Assembly (NCBI GenBank): GCA_043809365.1
Contig: JAZDDW010000025.1
Coordinates: 1-17,264, forward strand
Direction: 5' to 3'
From: CAJAUT01 sp043809365
GTDB lineage: Bacteria > Patescibacteriota > Microgenomatia > UBA1400 > UBA12108
Length of the DNA stretch: 17,264 nt
In this document: piece after piece, positions 14,143 through 17,264 of the stretch
Layout: each line of letters begins with the position of its first letter
How positions within the stretch are numbered: the stretch's first letter is position 1
The notes under the pieces: model-generated
What the model saw: only the letters and a program-made list of their open reading frames with translations
What the model was told of the DNA's origin: nothing
Databases searched by the model: none
Position numbers and translations under genes: made by a program

Positions 14143-15121
14143 TCAGGTTGTCGCCATTGGTGGGGGAACAGGGACCTTTACTCTCCTCACCGGTCTCAAA
14201 GAATACAAGAACCTTGATATTTCTGCCGTCGTTACCATGGCCGATGATGGGGGTAGTAACAAGGTCTTGCGGGACGAATTTGGTCTTCTGCCTACAAGCG
14301 GCATCCGCCAAAGTGTCATCGCGCTGTCTCAAGACACCACTCTCCTGCGTCGCCTCTTTGAGTATCGTTTTTACCAGGGTACGGGAATCTCGGGCATGAC
14401 TTTTGGCAACCTCTTTATGGCGGCAGTCGCAGATATTGTCGGATCGCAGCAAGATGCCATCGCTCAAACTTGCGAGCTTTTGGGGGTCCGTGGTCACGTC
14501 TTGCCGGTCAGCTACGAGCACACCTCTCTTGTAGCTACCTACCAGGATGGCACCGAGGTGTTGGGCGAGCATTATATCGACATGAGCAACCCCAAAGTTG
14601 CCAAGCAACGTATCGTTAATTTGCGTTCAATCCCCCAAATCAAGATTGACGAACTCGCCAAAAAAGCCATCATCTCTGCCGACGTAATCATCCTCGGACC
14701 GGGCGATCTCTACACCAATACCGTTGCCAATTTGATCGTTCGGGGAGTCAGGGAGGCTATCGAGGGGAGTCACGCCAAGCTTGTTTTTATCATGAACCTC
14801 ATGAACCGTACCGGCGAAACCTATGGGTACCGTGCCAGCGATTTTCTCGCTGACCTCTCTCAATATCTGAGTCCCGATCGGCTCGACTTCATTTTGATCA
14901 ACTCCGATCTCTCCCTGAGCTCTACGATTCTCAAAAAATATCTTGCCGAAGGCTCGAGCCTGGTCGAAGACGATCTAGAATCCACTTGGCATCGAGCCCA
15001 GATTATTCGCACCAAATTGTTGTCCCATCACGCTCCTCCCCGCCAAAAAGGTGACAAGCTTGTTCGCAGTATGGCTCGTCATGATCCTACCTTACTTGCC
15101 AAAGCTATCTATGAACTCTAA
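14123..15121 (+). CDS. yvcK: YvcK/GlmR family UDP-GlcNAc-binding regulator (CofD-like fold)
   Basis: In Bacillus, YvcK (GlmR) binds UDP-GlcNAc and adjusts carbon flow into cell-wall precursors; in other Gram-positives it affects cell shape. The 332-residue product has the family marks VVAIGGGTGTFTLLTGLK (9-26), VVTMADDGGSNKVLRDEFG (36-54), IRQSVIALS (61-69), GNLFMAAVADI (95-105) and GPGDLYTNTVANL (192-204). The start is ATG 14123 because GGAGG (14112-14116) lies 6 bases before it; a TTG at 14105 would precede the ribosome site. The start codon lies inside the end of the GlmU-like gene, so the sensor is coupled to the likely producers of its ligand. The protein is of normal length. Confidence 0.92.
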   Translation: MPMTKNSQVVAIGGGTGTFTLLTGLKEYKNLDISAVVTMADDGGSNKVLRDEFGLLPTSGIRQSVIALSQDTTLLRRLFEYRFYQGTGISGMTFGNLFMAAVADIVGSQQDAIAQTCELLGVRGHVLPVSYEHTSLVATYQDGTEVLGEHYIDMSNPKVAKQRIVNLRSIPQIKIDELAKKAIISADVIILGPGDLYTNTVANLIVRGVREAIEGSHAKLVFIMNLMNRTGETYGYRASDFLADLSQYLSPDRLDFILINSDLSLSSTILKKYLAEGSSLVEDDLESTWHRAQIIRTKLLSHHAPPRQKGDKLVRSMARHDPTLLAKAIYEL

Positions 15122-16394
15122 ACATGTTTTTTTCATCGGCATCAAAGGGGTGGGAATGACTAGTCTTGCTCTCGCCATGCAAGACGCTGGTTGGTTAGTG
15201 TCTGGCAGCGACACAAGTGAATCATTTATTACAGACGAAATCCTTGCCTCTCGGCACTTAGAGGTCCGTCCCCTAAGTGACCCCCTCCCCGAGGGAATCG
15301 ATCTCATTGTCTACTCCGCCGCCTATACCCGACCAGTCACCAAAATTAGAACTTTATCTTTAGCAGAGACACTTGCAGAGTTTGTCCAAGATCGCAAGGT
15401 TATCGCGATCGCAGGAGTAGGCGGCAAAACTACAACTAGTGCCATGCTCGCCGCTCTGTTTCACTCCGTCGGTCGTGATGTCGGCTACTATGTTGGCACG
15501 AGCTCAATCGCTGGTCTATCTGCCCCTGGACACTGCGGGAATGACCCTCTCTATATCGTCGAAGCCGATGAGTACGCGATCAGCAAAACCGATTCTCGCC
15601 CCAAATTTTCGCTTATTACCCCGCGGGTTCTCATTACCACCAACATCATTCACGACCATCCCGACATTTACCAAGACGAGTCTGCTACCCTCGCCGCGTT
15701 CACCAATTTGATTAAAAGTATTCCCGCTGGTGGTACCTGGATTTGCAACCCAGATGACCCTTTGACCGCAGAAATACTTAGAGGATCAACCCCTAAATGC
15801 AAAATAGTTACCTACGATTCCAGTCATCCCCTCTACGCCCAACTCAACTTATCTGTCTTTGGTGACCAAAACCGGCTTGATGCAGTCGCCGCCGTGCTCG
15901 CCGCCCAAGCCGTCGGTTTGTCGGCTGATCAAGCGCTCACAGCCATTCAGAGCTATCGCGGCGCAGGCCGCCGACAGGAATTTCACGGGGAAGTGGCTGG
16001 CCGTCTCCTTTATGACGACTACGGTCATCATCCCCGCGAAATTGCGCTGACCGTTCAGTCTTTTAAAGAACATTTCCCATCAAACCGCCTTCTTCTGGTT
16101 TTCGAGTCTCATACCTATTCCCGTACGCAGGCCTTACTGCCAGAGTTTGCTCGTGCCCTTGCTCTTGCTGATTGCGCTTTTATTATGCCCATCTTCGAAT
16201 CTGCACGGGAAAAAGGTCAATCTCACACTATTACACCCGCATCATTTGCCGCGATGATCCCTGGGGCTACCGCCCTAACTTGGGAGAACGCCGCTACCGC
16301 TATCTGGGCCACCTCTCGCCCCGGTGATTTAATTCTGACCATGGGTGCTGGATTTGTATATAAACTTCACGAACAATTTAAACTGTACTTATGA
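15111..16394 (+). CDS. murC: UDP-N-acetylmuramate--L-alanine ligase MurC, short and partly Mpl-like
   Basis: ATP-dependent ligase adding L-Ala to UDP-MurNAc. The 427-residue product has the N-terminal nucleotide fold HVFFIGIKGVGMTSLALAM (5-23), a P-loop AGVGGKTTT (101-109, where MurC usually has AGTHGKTTT), VEADEY (150-155), TTNIIHDHPDIY (176-187), YRGAGRRQEFHG (282-293), DDYGHHP (302-308), FESHTYSRT (331-339) and MGAG (411-414). VEADEY followed by SRPKF resembles the recycling ligase Mpl more than MurC, which typically has EADESD. However, its place in the dcw cluster with MurB and MurE, and the absence of another MurC in view, favour MurC. The central domain is shortened just before GDQN (251-254), the counterpart of GxHN. 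ATG 15111 overlaps the yvcK end by 11 bases with no evident ribosome site. Confidence 0.87.
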   Translation: MNSKHVFFIGIKGVGMTSLALAMQDAGWLVSGSDTSESFITDEILASRHLEVRPLSDPLPEGIDLIVYSAAYTRPVTKIRTLSLAETLAEFVQDRKVIAIAGVGGKTTTSAMLAALFHSVGRDVGYYVGTSSIAGLSAPGHCGNDPLYIVEADEYAISKTDSRPKFSLITPRVLITTNIIHDHPDIYQDESATLAAFTNLIKSIPAGGTWICNPDDPLTAEILRGSTPKCKIVTYDSSHPLYAQLNLSVFGDQNRLDAVAAVLAAQAVGLSADQALTAIQSYRGAGRRQEFHGEVAGRLLYDDYGHHPREIALTVQSFKEHFPSNRLLLVFESHTYSRTQALLPEFARALALADCAFIMPIFESAREKGQSHTITPASFAAMIPGATALTWENAATAIWATSRPGDLILTMGAGFVYKLHEQFKLYL

Positions 16395-17264
16395 ACTACT
16401 CTCTCCTCATCTATGCTCTCGGAGAAAATAGGGTCAAACTCAATGAACCCCTCTCCAAACACACCTACTTCAAGCTCGGCGGTCCGGCCGATTTATTTTA
16501 CGAAGCCAAAACACTCGATGAGTTGGTTTTGGCTGTCCAGTCCGCCATTCTTTACAAAGTTACGAACCTTGTAATCGGCGGGGGCAGTAACATCCTCGTG
16601 ACCGACGCTGGTTTTCGCGGTCTCGTTATCAAAAACAAAACAGGCAATATCCAACTCAAAGGTTTTGCTGGGGGAGTCGAAAAAGGTAAATTAGATCTCA
16701 AAGAAGCCATCATCCAGGCCGACTCCGGGGTCCCCGCCAACCAGCTCATTCGCTACTCTCTCGACCAAGGTTTGTCCGGACTAGAGGAGATGTTGGGTCT
16801 GCCGGGATCTGTCGGCGGAGCTGTCTACAACAATAGCCATCACTTGGGCAAACTCTGGGGCGACCACATCGTCGAGGTCGAATACTTAAACTCCGATGGT
16901 GTGCGGGCCAAATACACGCCCCAAGATCTCCACCTTGACTACGACTACAGCATTTTTCACAAAACACATGAGACCATTCTCTCGGCCTCATTTCTCCTCA
17001 AGCAGGGCGACAAAGCCGCGCTCTGGGAGGTAGCCAATGCCGCAGTCATTCGCCGTAGTTCTACCCAGCCTCTGGGCATCCCGAGCTCGGGTTGTATGTT
17101 CAAAAACATTCCCCTCGCCGACAAAATGCGTCTCGGTCTCTCCACCGCTAGCGCCGGTTACTTGATCGACCAGGCAGGGCTCAAGGGCGAGAGGGTCGGG
17201 GGAGCAGTCGTCAGCGACGTCCACGCTAATTTTATTGTGAACGATGGTACCGCCACCTCCCAGG
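16391..17264 (+). CDS. murB: UDP-N-acetylenolpyruvoylglucosamine reductase MurB, partial (cut by window end)
   Basis: FAD enzyme reducing UDP-GlcNAc-enolpyruvate to UDP-MurNAc with NADPH; its product feeds MurC. About 291 residues are in the window and the frame is still open at base 17264. Visible marks are NEPLSKHTYFKLGGPADLF (18-36), IGGGSNILVTDAGFRGLVI (62-80), GLSGLEEMLGLPGSVGGAVYN (127-147), and RRSSTQPLGIPSSGCMFKN (221-239). C235 sits where the catalytic Ser of E. coli MurB would be (usually GSxFKNP); Cys at this place is known in some MurB proteins. The last visible block is AGLKGERVGGAVVSDVHANFIVN. The C-terminal Glu motif is beyond the window. The start ATG overlaps the murC stop as ATGA. 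Confidence 0.93.
   Translation, partial: MNYSLLIYALGENRVKLNEPLSKHTYFKLGGPADLFYEAKTLDELVLAVQSAILYKVTNLVIGGGSNILVTDAGFRGLVIKNKTGNIQLKGFAGGVEKGKLDLKEAIIQADSGVPANQLIRYSLDQGLSGLEEMLGLPGSVGGAVYNNSHHLGKLWGDHIVEVEYLNSDGVRAKYTPQDLHLDYDYSIFHKTHETILSASFLLKQGDKAALWEVANAAVIRRSSTQPLGIPSSGCMFKNIPLADKMRLGLSTASAGYLIDQAGLKGERVGGAVVSDVHANFIVNDGTATSQ

Noticed and set aside
14102..14608. 168-residue open frame on the minus strand
   Set aside because: Antisense to the conserved N-terminal part of yvcK; no independent support.
65..17264. Use of TGA as a glycine codon, as in Gracilibacteria/SR1
   Set aside because: TGA ends several genes exactly at the start of the next (4-base overlaps), and no gene needs TGA read-through.
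1..17264. CRISPR arrays, tRNA genes, insertion sequences
   Set aside because: No regularly spaced repeats, cloverleaf-like segments or transposase motifs were seen on either strand.

Overview
The window looks like a chromosomal segment of a Candidate Phyla Radiation (Patescibacteria) bacterium, probably of the Microgenomates type. This placement is inferred from gene content and protein style; there is no rRNA in the window. The supporting signs are a compact dcw (division and cell wall) cluster, unusually short RecO, MurE and MurC proteins, a DUF4012 protein beside a sugar transferase, an archaeal-style hexapeptide-repeat nucleotidyltransferase, and many 4-base stop/start overlaps. TGA acts as a normal stop in many genes here, so the Gly-TGA code of Gracilibacteria/SR1 is excluded.

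Region 1 (about 65-6362, + strand) reads as one operon: mannose-1-phosphate guanylyltransferase, a membrane undecaprenyl-phosphate sugar phosphotransferase, a DUF4012 membrane protein, a short RecO, a single-chain glycyl-tRNA synthetase and a membrane-anchored beta-rich protein of unknown function. The first three suggest surface-glycan synthesis. The genes overlap or abut throughout.

Region 2 (6363-6870) is the only long gap. It holds a probable small Cys-rich gene on the minus strand (6382-6714) and, from about 6808, a good sigma-70-like promoter for the next operon. A 10-bp-period GGA direct repeat just before mraZ is a candidate MraZ operator.

Region 3 (6871 to the right edge, + strand) is the dcw cluster: mraZ, rsmH, an ftsL-like gene that appears to start with CTG, ftsI (PBP2/3-type transpeptidase), a MurE-like ligase without the usual N-terminal domain, a GlmU-type uridylyltransferase fused to a HAD phosphatase, a second nucleotidyltransferase with an archaeal-type left-handed beta-helix, yvcK/glmR, murC and murB (cut by the window end). 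MraZ would regulate, RsmH modifies 16S rRNA, FtsL/FtsI build the septum, and MurB/MurC/MurE make the peptidoglycan precursor. The two GlmU-like proteins would supply UDP-GlcNAc, the ligand that YvcK is known to sense. mraY, murD, murF, murG and ftsW are not in the window.

The most interesting points are the GlmU-HAD fusion and its pairing with an archaeal-type GlmU next to yvcK, the CTG-started ftsL, possible leaderless starts for ftsI, murE and the fusion gene, and the candidate MraZ operator. No tRNA, rRNA, CRISPR array or mobile element was seen.
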